A DNA stretch of 64,000 bases, taken from assembly GCF_023156505.1 (NCBI RefSeq), contig NZ_JALNMJ010000012.1, forward strand, positions 1 through 64,000, written 5' to 3'. Origin of the DNA: Roseibium sediminicola. GTDB taxonomy: Bacteria > Pseudomonadota > Alphaproteobacteria > Rhizobiales > Stappiaceae. The notes beneath the pieces are model-generated. The model made no database searches. It saw only the letters and a list, made by a program, of their open reading frames with translations, and was not told the origin of the DNA. How positions within the stretch are numbered: position 1 is the first letter of the stretch; each line of letters opens with the position of its first letter. The position numbers and the translations under genes were made by a program. Below, in pieces: positions 1-9,187 of the stretch.

Positions 1-75
1 CTGACCAGGCGCCCCAAGAAGCGCGAAGCCCGAAGCCCAGGACAAAAACTCAAATCCTCACACCGAAACAAAATC

Positions 76-112
76 AAAAAAAGCCCGCAAGGTACAAACC
101 TGCGGGCTTTTT
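76..112. terminator. Bidirectional intrinsic terminator
   Basis: Arms GCCCGCA (83-89) and TGCGGGC (101-107) form a GC-rich stem flanked by an A-run (76-82) and a T-run (108-112), so it can terminate on either strand. It probably ends a transcription unit whose genes lie left of the window. Bases 1-75 contain no gene I can support. Confidence 0.85.
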
Positions 113-427
113 GACGTTTGGCGGGGGGGAGCCAAGGCAATGTGCCTTGGTCAGAAAACAATCACGCATGAAAAAGATCGTCTGCTGGACGGTCAAAACC
201 AAAGAAAGCGCTGTCGTGGCGGCAATTTGAGTGTGCCGATTCTTTGAGCATTGAAGCAATTGACAAGACAACGCGCATCGGCAATCCTTGAAGATAGATA
301 GCGGCAATCGTTCAGCCGCATGGCAATCGCGCCCCGATCTGTCGCAGGACCAACCTGCGGGTCGGGGCTTTTTTATGCCCGGTCGTACACAGTCTGATGG
401 ATTGGGACGCCGGATAGGGGAATGGGC
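113..427 (+). promoter_or_regulatory. Long leader of the amiC-amiR-ABC-formamidase operon
   Basis: A 300-base stretch without a supportable gene lies before amiC. It holds an 8-bp hairpin (CCAAGGCA 132-139 / TGCCTTGG 143-150), a 5-bp hairpin (CGGCA 220-224 / TGCCG 234-238), another (GCGGC 301-305 / GCCGC 315-319) and a full terminator at 331-374. A structured leader ending in a terminator immediately before a gene set that encodes an ANTAR protein is what an antitermination-controlled operon looks like. The role is inferred; I could not identify an unambiguous dual-hexaloop ANTAR target. Confidence 0.5.
331..374 (+). terminator. Leader terminator, possible AmiR antitermination target
   Basis: Outer arms GCCCCGA (331-337) and TCGGGGC (362-368), inner arms CGCAGG (343-348) and CCTGCG (354-359), then six T (369-374). 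It sits about 50 bases upstream of amiC, inside the probable transcript leader rather than after a gene, because no gene ends nearby. That position suggests conditional termination. Confidence 0.75.
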
Positions 428-1642
428 ATGGCCTTGAGGGAAATTCCGGTTGGTGTTCTGTTTTCTAAATCGGGGTCCTATGCGCTGATCGGCCAGGAAG
501 GCTATTGGGGCACAAGGATCGCGATCGACGAGATCAATGCCTCCGGCCTCTTCGACTTCCGCTTTCTGCCGGTCGACGGCGATCCGAAGGGGGCGGCGGA
601 AAACTATGCGGTCGAGGCCGATCGGATGCTGCGCGAGGCCGGCTGCCGCCATATCATAGGCACCCAGACCTCCTCCAGCCGCAAGGAAGTTCTACCGGTT
701 CTGGAACGGGGCCGCGGCCTGCTCTGGTACACAACGCCATATGAAGGTTTCGAGAGCCACGACCGGGTGGTCTATACGGGCGCCTGTCCGAACCAGGGGG
801 TTGTGCCTCTGTTCCGGCATATCGTTCCGGAAGCCGGACGGCGGGCGTTTCTGCTCGGCTCCAACTACATCTGGGGCTGGGAGACCAACCGGATCGCGCG
901 TGAATTGCTGGCCGGTTGCGACGGCGAAGTCCTGGGCGAGCGCTATGTCGCCATCGGCGACGAAAACATCGATCACCTGATCGCGGAAATCCGCGAGAAG
1001 CGGCCGGATTTCATTTTCAACAACCTGATCGGCGAAAGCAGCTACGCCTTCCTGCGCGCCATGAAACAGCTTGCCGCGGAAGACAGCGCCTATGCACCGG
1101 ACCGCTGTCCGATCCTGTCCTGCAATCTGACCGAGGCGGAACTGCCAGAGCTCGGCGAGGCGGCCGTCGGGCTGATCTCGACATCGACCTATTTCGAAAC
1201 CCTGGACACGCCTGAAAACGCTGCCTTCCTGAAACGTCTGGAGGGATTGCGCGGTCCGGACACGGCCATTTCTTCCATGTTTGTCGCTCCTTACGAAGCT
1301 GTCTGGTTGCTCGCCCGCGCCATTGCCGCCTGTCGCACCGAGGACCCGGATATCGTGCTGGCCGAGCTTTGCCGGCAGTCCCATGCAACGCCCCTGCGGG
1401 ACATTCGCATCGATCCGCAGACCCAGCATGCCTATCTGCAGCCGCTTGTCGCCGTGGTTGAGGCTCCGGGAGCAGAAAATGGCCGGTCGCGTTTCCGCAT
1501 CCTGGAAAAGACACCGGGCCCGCTCGCGCCGGACCCCTATCTGGTGCATTACGACCCTCTCGACAGCGTTGCCGGCCTGCCAACCGAAAAGCCCGCTGCG
1601 GACAACGGCAACACCCCGAAACTGAGGTTGGTGTCGTCATGA
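428..1642 (+). CDS. amiC: AmiC-like amide sensor / negative regulator
   Basis: A 404-residue type I periplasmic-binding-fold protein of the AmiC/UrtA (Peripla_BP_5) class. It has no signal peptide, so it should act in the cytoplasm as the ligand-sensing partner of the ANTAR protein encoded next, as AmiC does for AmiR in the Pseudomonas amidase operon. Family hallmarks seen are an SRKEVLPVLER helix, a TPYEGFE segment and a C-terminal PDPYLVHYD segment, at positions matching AmiC. Start: an ATG at 422 is possible, but AGGGGAA (416-422) is correctly spaced only for the ATG at 428. The stop overlaps the next gene (ATGA), implying translational coupling. Ligand probably a short amide or formamide, judged from the downstream hydrolase. 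Confidence 0.85.
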   Translation: MALREIPVGVLFSKSGSYALIGQEGYWGTRIAIDEINASGLFDFRFLPVDGDPKGAAENYAVEADRMLREAGCRHIIGTQTSSSRKEVLPVLERGRGLLWYTTPYEGFESHDRVVYTGACPNQGVVPLFRHIVPEAGRRAFLLGSNYIWGWETNRIARELLAGCDGEVLGERYVAIGDENIDHLIAEIREKRPDFIFNNLIGESSYAFLRAMKQLAAEDSAYAPDRCPILSCNLTEAELPELGEAAVGLISTSTYFETLDTPENAAFLKRLEGLRGPDTAISSMFVAPYEAVWLLARAIAACRTEDPDIVLAELCRQSHATPLRDIRIDPQTQHAYLQPLVAVVEAPGAENGRSRFRILEKTPGPLAPDPYLVHYDPLDSVAGLPTEKPAADNGNTPKLRLVSS

Positions 1643-2241
1643 GCACATTGTTCCGGACCCCGAGTTTCCGCGGCTGGTCGGCCATCATCCTGCACAAGCC
1701 GCATGCGGACCGGGATGCTGTCTACCGTCAGCTGGGCCGTCTCGGGATCGACGTTGAAACGGTCTGGCCGGACCTGCCGGAGACGGCGCGCCAGTCGGAC
1801 CTGGTCATTTTCGATGCCGATGCCGGCCACGATGGCCAGTTCCCCTGGCCGGTGGAAGAGCATCCGATGCCAATGATCGCGCTGATGGGCAGCGAGGCGC
1901 CGGGGCGGGTCGAATGGGCCATCCGGCGCGGCGCCATCGCCCAGTTGAGCAAGCCGATCGCCTCCAGCGGCGTCTACGGCGCGCTTGTTGTTGCCACCCA
2001 GACCTTTGCCATGCGCAAGGCGTCCGAGCAGCGCATCGCCCGGCTGGAGACACGCCTGGCCTGCCGTCCGCAAGTGGCTGAGGCAATCCTCTTGCTGATG
2101 CAGCACCAGGGCGGCGATGCCGCCACCGCCTACAAGCTGCTGCAGGACATGGCCATGGCGAGCCGGCAGACCATCGAGGACGTGGCGCTCGGTCTTCTGG
2201 GCCGCACGGGAGGGCAGCATGACGGCCGACGCAAAGCCTGA
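1639..2241 (+). CDS. amiR: AmiR-like ANTAR transcription antiterminator
   Basis: A 200-residue protein with an N-terminal pseudo-receiver-like domain (about residues 15-115), a coiled-coil helix (about 120-140) and a C-terminal ANTAR RNA-binding domain (about 140-190: VAEAILLLMQ, AYKLLQDMAM, IEDVALGLL). AmiR proteins bind leader RNA and prevent terminator formation; AmiC holds AmiR inactive until amide binds. It overlaps amiC by four bases at the start and the permease gene by 23 bases at the end, so regulator and transporter are one operon. The obvious RNA target is the leader terminator at 331-374; that link is inferred. Confidence 0.87.
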   Translation: MSTLFRTPSFRGWSAIILHKPHADRDAVYRQLGRLGIDVETVWPDLPETARQSDLVIFDADAGHDGQFPWPVEEHPMPMIALMGSEAPGRVEWAIRRGAIAQLSKPIASSGVYGALVVATQTFAMRKASEQRIARLETRLACRPQVAEAILLLMQHQGGDAATAYKLLQDMAMASRQTIEDVALGLLGRTGGQHDGRRKA

Positions 2242-3133
2242 TGCCATGCCCGAGACCATGACAGAGACAACGCCGGACAGGCCGATGGGCGTGCTCGCGC
2301 GGGTGCTGCGCCGGAAACTGGCCGTCTTCGCGCTCATTCTGATCGGTATCATCGTCGGCGCGGCGGTGTTCGCGCCCCTGGTTGCCCCTTTCGATCCGGC
2401 GGAGCAATTCTTCGAGGGTCTGACGCTGGAAGGCGCGCCGCTGCCGCCAAACGAAACCTTCTGGCTCGGCACCGATCTTCTCGGCCGGGACCTGCTGTCG
2501 CGGCTGATCTACGGCGCGCAGACCTCGCTGATCATCGGCATCGTCGCCAATGGCATCGCGGTCGCGGTCGGCGCGCTGGTCGGCATTCTGGCCGGGTTTT
2601 TCCGCGGCTGGGTCGAAACCGTGCTGATGCGCTTCACCGACCTGATGATGGCCTTCCCGGCCCTGCTCCTGGCGATCACGCTGGCCGCCCTGTTCCGGCC
2701 CTCGCTCTGGATCGTCGCCATGGTGATCGCCATGGTCAATTGGGTGCAGATGGCCCGCGTGGTCTATACCGAGACAAGGTCTTTGTCCGAACGGGAATTC
2801 ATCCTGGCCGAACGGGCGATGGGCGCCGGCCTTCCGCGGATCCTGTTCCGGCACATCCTGCCGCATCTCCTGTCGACCATCCTGGTTTTCGGCACGCTTG
2901 GCATCTCGACCACGGTTCTGCTGGAGGCCACGCTCAGTTATCTCGGCATCGGCGTGCAGCCGCCGACCCCGTCCTGGGGCAACATCATCTACGAGAACCA
3001 GACCTATTTCACCTCCGCGCCCTGGCTGGTGTTCTTCCCGGGCATCGCCATCATCGCCCTGGCGCTCGGCTTCAACCTGATCGGCGACGCGCTGCGCGAA
3101 GTGCTCGACCCGACCCAGAAGGGGAGGCACTGA
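2219..3133 (+). CDS. Peptide/amide-type ABC transporter permease (DppC/OppC family)
   Basis: A 304-residue inner-membrane permease. It has the OppC-type cytoplasmic N-terminus followed by a first membrane helix (about residues 34-54), the FWLGTDLLGRDLLSR motif typical of DppC subunits, and the EAA-loop region (ILAERAMGAG). The start is the ATG at 2219, preceded by GGGAGG and inside the end of amiR, rather than upstream in-frame ATGs. It pairs with the DppB-type permease that follows two bases later. In this operon it most likely imports an amide or a small modified peptide that the formamidase hydrolyses. Confidence 0.88.
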   Translation: MTADAKPDAMPETMTETTPDRPMGVLARVLRRKLAVFALILIGIIVGAAVFAPLVAPFDPAEQFFEGLTLEGAPLPPNETFWLGTDLLGRDLLSRLIYGAQTSLIIGIVANGIAVAVGALVGILAGFFRGWVETVLMRFTDLMMAFPALLLAITLAALFRPSLWIVAMVIAMVNWVQMARVVYTETRSLSEREFILAERAMGAGLPRILFRHILPHLLSTILVFGTLGISTTVLLEATLSYLGIGVQPPTPSWGNIIYENQTYFTSAPWLVFFPGIAIIALALGFNLIGDALREVLDPTQKGRH

Positions 3134-3135
3134 TC

Positions 3136-4056
3136 ATGGCCGGTTATGTCCTGCGGCGCGTGCTGCAGTCGCTGATGATCCTGATCGGGATTTCCTTCCT
3201 GACCTTCATCCTGCTTTACCTGATCCCGGCCGACCCGGCGCGTCAGATCGCCGGCCGCAGCGCGAGCGCTCAGACGGTGGAGAATATCCGCGAGCAGCTC
3301 GGTCTCAATCTGCCGTTCTACGAGCAGTATCTTCGCTATCTGAGCGGCCTGGTGCAGGGCGATCTCGGCCGCTCCTACCTGCAGAAGACGGAAGTCGGCA
3401 CGCTGATCTGGTCGCGCCTGCCGGCGACGCTTCTGCTGATGCTCGGCGCCATCGTCTGCGAACTGGTCATCGGCCTGACCATGGGGCTGATCGCGGCCCT
3501 GAAACGCAACACCGCGACCGACACCAGCCTGATGGTGCTGTCCTTTGTCGGCGTGTCCTCGCCCCAGTTCGTGATCGGCATCCTCCTGCTTTATGTCTTC
3601 GCCGTGCAGCTCGGCTGGTTCCCGATCGGCGGCTACGGCACCTTCATGCATATGGTGCTGCCGTCGCTGACGCTCGGATTTCTGGGCGCGGGCTGGTACT
3701 CGCGCATGATGCGCTCGTCGATGATCGACGTCCTACGCCAGGACTTCATCCGCACCGCGCGGGCCAAGGGCCTGAAGCGCTGGCAGGTGCTGTTCGGCCA
3801 CGCCCTTCCCAATGCGCTGCTGCCCGTCATTGCCATGATCGGCATCGATATCGGCCTCTTCATGAGCGGCATCGTCGTCGTTGAAAGCGTGTTCGGCTGG
3901 CCGGGCATCGGCCAGCTCGCCTGGCAGGCGATCCAGCGCGTCGACATCCCCATCATCATGGGCGTCACGCTGGTGTCCGCCTGCGCGATCGTGCTCGGCA
4001 ATTTCCTCGCCGACCTGATCGCTCCCCTGATTGATCCGAGGATCAAGCTGCGCTGA
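3136..4056 (+). CDS. Peptide/amide-type ABC transporter permease (DppB/OppB family)
   Basis: A 306-residue permease with the DppB N-terminus (YVLRRVLQSLMILIGISF), six predicted membrane helices, the DLGRSYLQ segment of the periplasmic loop and the EAA motif (IRTARAKGLKRWQV). The ATG at 3136 follows GGGGAGG and lies two bases after the stop of the partner permease. The two form the transmembrane channel for the binding protein encoded next. Confidence 0.9.
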   Translation: MAGYVLRRVLQSLMILIGISFLTFILLYLIPADPARQIAGRSASAQTVENIREQLGLNLPFYEQYLRYLSGLVQGDLGRSYLQKTEVGTLIWSRLPATLLLMLGAIVCELVIGLTMGLIAALKRNTATDTSLMVLSFVGVSSPQFVIGILLLYVFAVQLGWFPIGGYGTFMHMVLPSLTLGFLGAGWYSRMMRSSMIDVLRQDFIRTARAKGLKRWQVLFGHALPNALLPVIAMIGIDIGLFMSGIVVVESVFGWPGIGQLAWQAIQRVDIPIIMGVTLVSACAIVLGNFLADLIAPLIDPRIKLR

Positions 4057-4124
4057 CGCGCGGCAAACCGCCGGAAAAACCGCCAGCAGAGCGGCCCGGC
4101 ACATCACCAACCGGAGGTAGGACT

Positions 4125-5747
4125 ATGAAAACTGCAATCTGGGCAGGGGCCGCGGCCCTTCTTGCCGCCACCGCTCTCACACCCGCCCTGGCGGACGAGA
4201 TCAAGCAGGGCGGATCGATGACCGTCACCTATAAGGACGACGTTTCCACGCTCGATCCGGCCATCGGCTATGACTGGCAGAACTGGTCGATGATCAAGAG
4301 CCTGTTCGACGGCCTGATGGATTACGAGCCGGGCACCACCAACCTGATGCCGGACCTGGCGGAAAGCTATGAGATTTCCGACGACGGCACGGTGTTCACC
4401 TTCAAGCTGCGCGACGGCGTCACCTTCCACAACGGCCGGGCGCTCACCGCCGAGGACGTCAAATATTCCCTCGACCGCGTCACCAATCCGGCAACCCAGA
4501 GCCCGGGCGCCGGCTTTTTCGGCTCCATCAAGGGCTTTGACGCCGTAGCCGCCGGTGAAGCGGACAGCCTGGAAGGCGTGACCGTGGTCGATCCGCTGAC
4601 CGTCAAGATCGAACTGTCGCGCCCGGACGCCACCTTCCTGCATGTCATGGCGATCAACTTCTCCTCCGTCGTGCCGAAAGAGGAAGTGGAGAAATGGGGC
4701 GCCGATTTCGGCAAGCATCCGGTCGGATCGGGGGCGTTTTCGCTGGAAGACTGGACGCTTGGCCAGAAGCTTGTGTTCAAGCGCAACGAAAACTACTGGC
4801 GCGCCGGCGTGCCGCGTCTGGACGAAATCACCTTCGAGGTCGGCCAGGAGCCGATCGTTGCCCTGTTGCGCCTGCAGCGCGGCGAAGCCGACATTCCGGG
4901 CGACGGCATTCCGCCGGCGAAATTCCTCGAGGTGACCAAGGACCCGCAATACAAGGACCTGATCATCGAGGGCGGCCAGCTGCACACCGGCTATGTCACC
5001 ATGAACGTCAAGATGCCGCCTTTCGAAAACCTGAATGTGCGCAAGGCCGTCAATATGGCCATCAACAAGGACCGGGTCGTGCGCATCATCAACGGCCGCG
5101 CCGTTCCGGCCAACCAGCCGCTGCCGCCGACCATGCCGGGTTATGACACAGCCTATGAAGGCTATCCGTATGATCCGGACGCGGCCAAGGCGCTGCTCGC
5201 CGAAGCGGGTCTCGCCGACGGGTTCGAGACGGAACTCTATGTCTTCAACACCGATCCGAACCCGCGCATTGCCCAGTCGATCCAGGCGGATCTCGCCGCA
5301 ATCGGCATCAAGGCCGAGATCAAGGCACTGGCCCAGGCCAACGTGATTGCAGCCGGCGGGGAACCAGATCAGGCGCCGATGATCTGGTCCGGCGGCATGG
5401 CCTGGATCGCCGACTTCCCGGACCCGTCCAACTTCTACGGCCCGATCCTCGGTTGCGATGGTGCGGTCAAGGGCGGCTGGAACTGGTCCTGGTACTGCAA
5501 CGAGGAGCTGGACAAGCAGGCAATCGCCGCCGACAGCATGACCGATCCGGCGAAAAAGACCGAGCGCGAGGAAGCCTGGCGCAAGATCTTCATTTCGGTC
5601 ATGGACGACGCCGCCTGGGCGCCGGTCTTCCACGAGCAGCGTTTCACGATGCGGTCGGAGCGGCTGGGTGGTCCCGATGCCATCTTCGTCGATCCGGTCC
5701 ACATCCCCGTCAACTACGACTACGTTTGGGCAAAAGATGTGCAGTAA
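4125..5747 (+). CDS. ABC transporter substrate-binding protein, family 5 (DppA/OppA type)
   Basis: A 540-residue periplasmic binding protein (SBP_bac_5). Residues 1-23 form a Sec signal peptide with a probable cut after ALA before DEIK. The family signature around residues 85-120 (YEISDDGTVFTFKLRDGV, then FHNGRALTAEDV) is present. A GGAGG box precedes the ATG. Its stop lies inside the start of the formamidase gene (8-base plus stop overlap), so ligand capture and hydrolysis are translationally linked. Relatives bind peptides, nickel or small amides; the precise ligand cannot be read from sequence. Confidence 0.9.
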   Translation: MKTAIWAGAAALLAATALTPALADEIKQGGSMTVTYKDDVSTLDPAIGYDWQNWSMIKSLFDGLMDYEPGTTNLMPDLAESYEISDDGTVFTFKLRDGVTFHNGRALTAEDVKYSLDRVTNPATQSPGAGFFGSIKGFDAVAAGEADSLEGVTVVDPLTVKIELSRPDATFLHVMAINFSSVVPKEEVEKWGADFGKHPVGSGAFSLEDWTLGQKLVFKRNENYWRAGVPRLDEITFEVGQEPIVALLRLQRGEADIPGDGIPPAKFLEVTKDPQYKDLIIEGGQLHTGYVTMNVKMPPFENLNVRKAVNMAINKDRVVRIINGRAVPANQPLPPTMPGYDTAYEGYPYDPDAAKALLAEAGLADGFETELYVFNTDPNPRIAQSIQADLAAIGIKAEIKALAQANVIAAGGEPDQAPMIWSGGMAWIADFPDPSNFYGPILGCDGAVKGGWNWSWYCNEELDKQAIAADSMTDPAKKTEREEAWRKIFISVMDDAAWAPVFHEQRFTMRSERLGGPDAIFVDPVHIPVNYDYVWAKDVQ

Positions 5748-6687
5748 CTGCAAGGCCGCATACACGATCCATGCGGCACAGCACCATTTCGGCTGGGACA
5801 ATTCCAATGTCCCGGCCGAGACGGTGGCACCGGGCACGGTGCTGGAATTTCAGTGTCTCGACAGTTCCGCCGGGCAACTGACCCCGGAGAGCACCGTCGA
5901 GGATGTCGCGTCGATGGATTTCGGCAAGGTCAATCCGGTCACCGGCCCCATCTATGTGGATGGGGCCGAGCCCGGGGACGCTTTGATCGTCAAGATCCAT
6001 GAGTTCAAGCCGTCCGGCTTCGGCTGGACGGCCAACATTCCGGGTTTCGGCCTGCTCGCCGACCAGTTCAAGGATCCGGCGCTGCATGTCTGGTCCTATG
6101 ACAAGGACAAGCTGGGAACCTCCGCCTTCGCCCCGTTCGGCAAGGTGCCGCTGAAACCCTTTGCCGGCACAATCGGCGTAGCCCCGGCCGAGCCGGGCCT
6201 GCATTCCGTCGTGCCGCCTCGGCGGGTGGGCGGCAATCTGGACATCCGCGATCTGGCCGCCGGAACGACGCTCTACCTGCCGGTAGAAGTCGCCGGAGCG
6301 CTGTTTTCCATCGGCGACACCCACGCCGCCCAGGGGGACGGCGAGGTCTGCGGCACAGCCATCGAAAGCCCGATGAACACGGTGATCGGTCTTGATCTCA
6401 TCAAGGGTGCGGATCTGAAGATGCCGCGTTTCGAGACCCCGGGTCCGGTGACCCGTCATCTCGACGAAATGGGCTATGAGGTCACCACCGGCATTGGCAC
6501 CGATCTTTATGAGGGGGCCCAGGCCGCGGTCTCCGGCATGATCGACCTCCTGAGCGCCCGTCACGGCTACAGCGCGGTTGATGCCTATATGCTGTGTTCG
6601 GTCTGCGGCGATCTCAGGATCTCGGAAATCGTCGATGCCCCCAACTGGGTCGTGTCCTTCTATTTCCCGAAGGTCGTGCTTCAGTAG
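5737..6687 (+). CDS. fmdA: Formamidase/acetamidase family hydrolase
   Basis: A 316-residue member of the FmdA_AmdA family, which releases ammonia from formamide, acetamide or related short amides in the cytoplasm. Family features seen are the early HHFGWDN segment, GDALIVKIHEF, the VPPRRVGGNLDIRDL motif and GDTHAAQGDGEVCGTAIE, which carries conserved polar and metal-binding residues. The length is near the short form of the family. The ATG at 5737 overlaps the end of the binding-protein gene. With amiC and amiR at the operon head this is the probable catabolic output of the system. Confidence 0.88.
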   Translation: MCSNCKAAYTIHAAQHHFGWDNSNVPAETVAPGTVLEFQCLDSSAGQLTPESTVEDVASMDFGKVNPVTGPIYVDGAEPGDALIVKIHEFKPSGFGWTANIPGFGLLADQFKDPALHVWSYDKDKLGTSAFAPFGKVPLKPFAGTIGVAPAEPGLHSVVPPRRVGGNLDIRDLAAGTTLYLPVEVAGALFSIGDTHAAQGDGEVCGTAIESPMNTVIGLDLIKGADLKMPRFETPGPVTRHLDEMGYEVTTGIGTDLYEGAQAAVSGMIDLLSARHGYSAVDAYMLCSVCGDLRISEIVDAPNWVVSFYFPKVVLQ

Positions 6688-6692
6688 CAAGC

Positions 6693-6718
6693 CGGGCGGC
6701 GGCCGGTGCCGCCGCCCG
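6693..6718 (+). other. Intergenic 11-bp GC hairpin
   Basis: CGGGCGGCGGC (6693-6703) and GCCGCCGCCCG (6708-6718) pair perfectly around a CGGT loop, between the formamidase and ATPase genes. There is no T-run, so it is more likely an mRNA-stability or processing element than a terminator. Confidence 0.6.
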
Positions 6719-6754
6719 CATCAATCAAAACGAAACCAGACCAGGCCGCTCCGG

Positions 6755-8536
6755 ATGTCCTTATCGCCCAACGACCCAAGCACCCTTGATGAGACGGTTC
6801 TGTCGGTCCGTGACCTGCGAACCGATGTGGCAACACCCTCCGGCCGCAAGACCGTGGTCAAGGGCCTCTCCTTTGACCTGAAACGCGGCGAGACTCTCTG
6901 CATTGCGGGCGAATCCGGGTCCGGCAAGTCGATCACGGCGCTGTCGATCATGGGGCTGCTGCCCGAACCGATGGCGCGGGTGTCCGGCGGCGAGGTCTTG
7001 TTCGAGGGGCAGGACCTGACCCGCATCGGCGAAGACGCCATGCGCCGCATCCGCGGCGGCGATATCGCCATGATCTTCCAGGAGCCGATGACCTCGCTCA
7101 ATCCGGTGCTGACGGTCGGCCGGCAGTTGCGCGAGGCCATTCGCGCGCACCAGGATGTTTCACGGTCCGAGGCGGATGCGCGCGCCCTGGAGATGCTGAC
7201 GTCAGTGCGCCTGAGCGAACCGGCGCGCCGGCTGAAACAATATCCGCATGAACTTTCCGGTGGCATGCGTCAGCGGGTGATGATCGCCATGGCGCTTGCC
7301 TGCAACCCGAAGATCCTGATCGCCGACGAGCCGACAACGGCGCTCGACGTCACCATCCAGGCCCAGATCCTGCAGCTGATCCGCGATCTCCAGCGCGATT
7401 TCGGCACGGCGGTGATCATGATCACGCATGACATGGGCGTGGTCGCCGAAATGGCCGACCGGGTGATCGTGATGAATCATGGCCATATCGTTGAACGCGG
7501 CACAGTTGCCGACGTCTTTGAACGACCGTCAGATCCATATACGCGGGGTCTTCTGGACGCCGTGCCGAAGCTGGGCGCGCTGACGGGCATCGACACGGCG
7601 CCGAAGGAGGCGGACTCGTCTCAGCCGCCTGTTCTGGAAGTCGAGGATCTCGTCGTGCGCTTCGACCTGCATGGCGGCCTGCTCAACCGGGTGACATCGC
7701 GCGTGCATGCGGTCGAAGGGGTGTCCTTTCGGCTCGAACCGGGGGAAACGCTCGGCCTTGTCGGCGAAAGCGGCTGCGGCAAGTCGACTATCGGCAAGGC
7801 GCTGATGGACCTCGTCGCCTGGGAGGGCGACATTCGGATCGCGGGAACTCCGGCGGGCATCGGCGGGGCGCAACAGCAGAAGCGCCTGCGCCGTGACATG
7901 CAGATGATCTTCCAGGATCCCTATGCCTCGCTTGACCCGCGCATGACGGCCGGCGACCTTGTCGGCGAGCCGCTGGTCATTCACGGACTGGCCTCGGGAA
8001 GCGATCTGAAGGACCGGGTCCGTGCCCTGTTCGAGCGGGTCGGCCTGCCCGCCGATGCGATGGCGCGCCATCCGCATGAATTTTCCGGTGGTCAGCGCCA
8101 GCGCATCTGCATTGCCCGCGCCCTGGCGCTGTCGCCCAAGGTGATCATCGCCGACGAGAGTGTCTCGGCGCTCGATGTCTCCGTCCAGGCCAAGGTGCTG
8201 GACCTGTTGCAGGAGCTGCAGGAGGATCTCGGCCTTTCCTACCTGTTCATTTCCCACGACATGGCGGTGGTTGAACAGGTGTCGCACCGGATCGCGGTCA
8301 TGTATCTCGGCCAGATCGTGGAAATGGGCACGCGCCGGCAGGTGTTCGAGAACCCGCAGCATGACTATACCAGGCGGCTTTTGAAGGCCGTGCCGATCCC
8401 GGACCCGAAACGGCGACGAAATGTTTTTGATGTGCCGACTGGGGAAATTCCGTCACCGGTCCTGCCGCTCGGCCAGTCGGTCGACCGGTTGCGCTATTCG
8501 GATATCGGCGACCGGCACCTGGTCGCCGTTTCCTGA
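6755..8536 (+). CDS. ABC transporter ATP-binding protein, two fused ATPase domains (DppD-DppF type)
   Basis: A 593-residue protein with two complete ABC ATPase domains, equivalent to DppD and DppF joined. First domain: Walker A GESGSGKS at about residues 52-59, signature LSGGMRQR near 167, Walker B ILIADEP. Second domain: Walker A GESGCGKS near 337, signature FSGGQRQR, Walker B VIIADES. Both have the C-terminal oligopeptide-transporter extension. It energises the two permeases of this operon. The ATG at 6755 begins the conserved part; upstream in-frame codons overlap the formamidase gene and are unlikely. Confidence 0.9.
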   Translation: MSLSPNDPSTLDETVLSVRDLRTDVATPSGRKTVVKGLSFDLKRGETLCIAGESGSGKSITALSIMGLLPEPMARVSGGEVLFEGQDLTRIGEDAMRRIRGGDIAMIFQEPMTSLNPVLTVGRQLREAIRAHQDVSRSEADARALEMLTSVRLSEPARRLKQYPHELSGGMRQRVMIAMALACNPKILIADEPTTALDVTIQAQILQLIRDLQRDFGTAVIMITHDMGVVAEMADRVIVMNHGHIVERGTVADVFERPSDPYTRGLLDAVPKLGALTGIDTAPKEADSSQPPVLEVEDLVVRFDLHGGLLNRVTSRVHAVEGVSFRLEPGETLGLVGESGCGKSTIGKALMDLVAWEGDIRIAGTPAGIGGAQQQKRLRRDMQMIFQDPYASLDPRMTAGDLVGEPLVIHGLASGSDLKDRVRALFERVGLPADAMARHPHEFSGGQRQRICIARALALSPKVIIADESVSALDVSVQAKVLDLLQELQEDLGLSYLFISHDMAVVEQVSHRIAVMYLGQIVEMGTRRQVFENPQHDYTRRLLKAVPIPDPKRRRNVFDVPTGEIPSPVLPLGQSVDRLRYSDIGDRHLVAVS

Positions 8537-8542
8537 AAACGG

Positions 8543-9187
8543 TCAGGCGGGCGGCGCGCCGATGACGTCCGGATGGGCGTTTCTGAAGGCGCCGATTGCG
8601 TTGCAGGCGTCCGCCACGCGGGCGATCCTTGAAAAGCTCGAGAGGTCCACGCCCCAGCGTTCGGCATTGTAGAGCTGGGGGATCAGGCAGCAATCGGCCA
8701 TGGTCGGCCGGTCGCCGTGACAGAACGGGCCGGTGTCATCGAGAAGATCCTCGAAGGCGGCCAGGCCCTTGCCGATGAAATGCTGCATCCAGGCTTTCTT
8801 GGCTTCGTCGCCGCCGCCGGTGATGTCGCTGAGATGTTTGACGACGCCGAGATTGCAGACCGGATGGATTTCCATGGCAATCGCGTAAGCGAGCTGGCGC
8901 ACCCGGTACTGGCCGTCAATGTCGCCGGGCAGCAGCTGGGAACCGGGTATCGTGGCATTCAGATATTCGATGATCGCGAGCGATTGCGTCAGCGTCTTGC
9001 CGTCAATGATGATCGCCGGTAGCAGGCCTTGCGGGTTGAGTTTCAGATAGTCTTCTTCCAGATGCGCGCGGGTCAAGAGATTGACCGGGCGGTAGTCGGC
9101 GTCGAGCCCCAGAAGATTGAGCGCGATCCGCACCCGGTAGCTCGCCGACGAGCGCCAGTAATCATAAAAAACAATGTCTTTTGCCAT
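8543..9187 (-). CDS. maiA: Maleylacetoacetate/maleylpyruvate isomerase-like zeta GST
   Basis: A 214-residue glutathione-dependent cis-trans isomerase: thioredoxin-like N-terminal domain with the zeta-class active-site region, NPQGLLPAI and the Q-S glutathione-binding pair (TQSLAIIEYL), then an all-helical C-terminal domain. The usual SSCS active-site motif reads SSAS here, so Cys is replaced by Ala. GGGAGGG precedes the ATG at 9187; a longer start 12 codons upstream lacks a ribosome site. No homogentisate or gentisate genes lie nearby, so its pathway is unknown. It converges on the ABC ATPase gene with a six-base gap. Confidence 0.82.
   Translation of the reverse strand: MAKDIVFYDYWRSSASYRVRIALNLLGLDADYRPVNLLTRAHLEEDYLKLNPQGLLPAIIIDGKTLTQSLAIIEYLNATIPGSQLLPGDIDGQYRVRQLAYAIAMEIHPVCNLGVVKHLSDITGGGDEAKKAWMQHFIGKGLAAFEDLLDDTGPFCHGDRPTMADCCLIPQLYNAERWGVDLSSFSRIARVADACNAIGAFRNAHPDVIGAPPA

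Noticed and set aside
168..230. 20-codon ATG frame in the amiC leader
   Set aside because: There is no ribosome-binding sequence before it and no link to the leader terminator; not supportable as a leader peptide.
225..330. Dual-hexaloop ANTAR RNA target
   Set aside because: A1/G4 hexanucleotides exist, but neither is closed by a convincing stem, so I list them only as a hypothesis in the antitermination finding.
4104..5837. 577-codon leftward open frame
   Set aside because: Antisense shadow of the substrate-binding protein gene, whose signal peptide and family motifs are clear.
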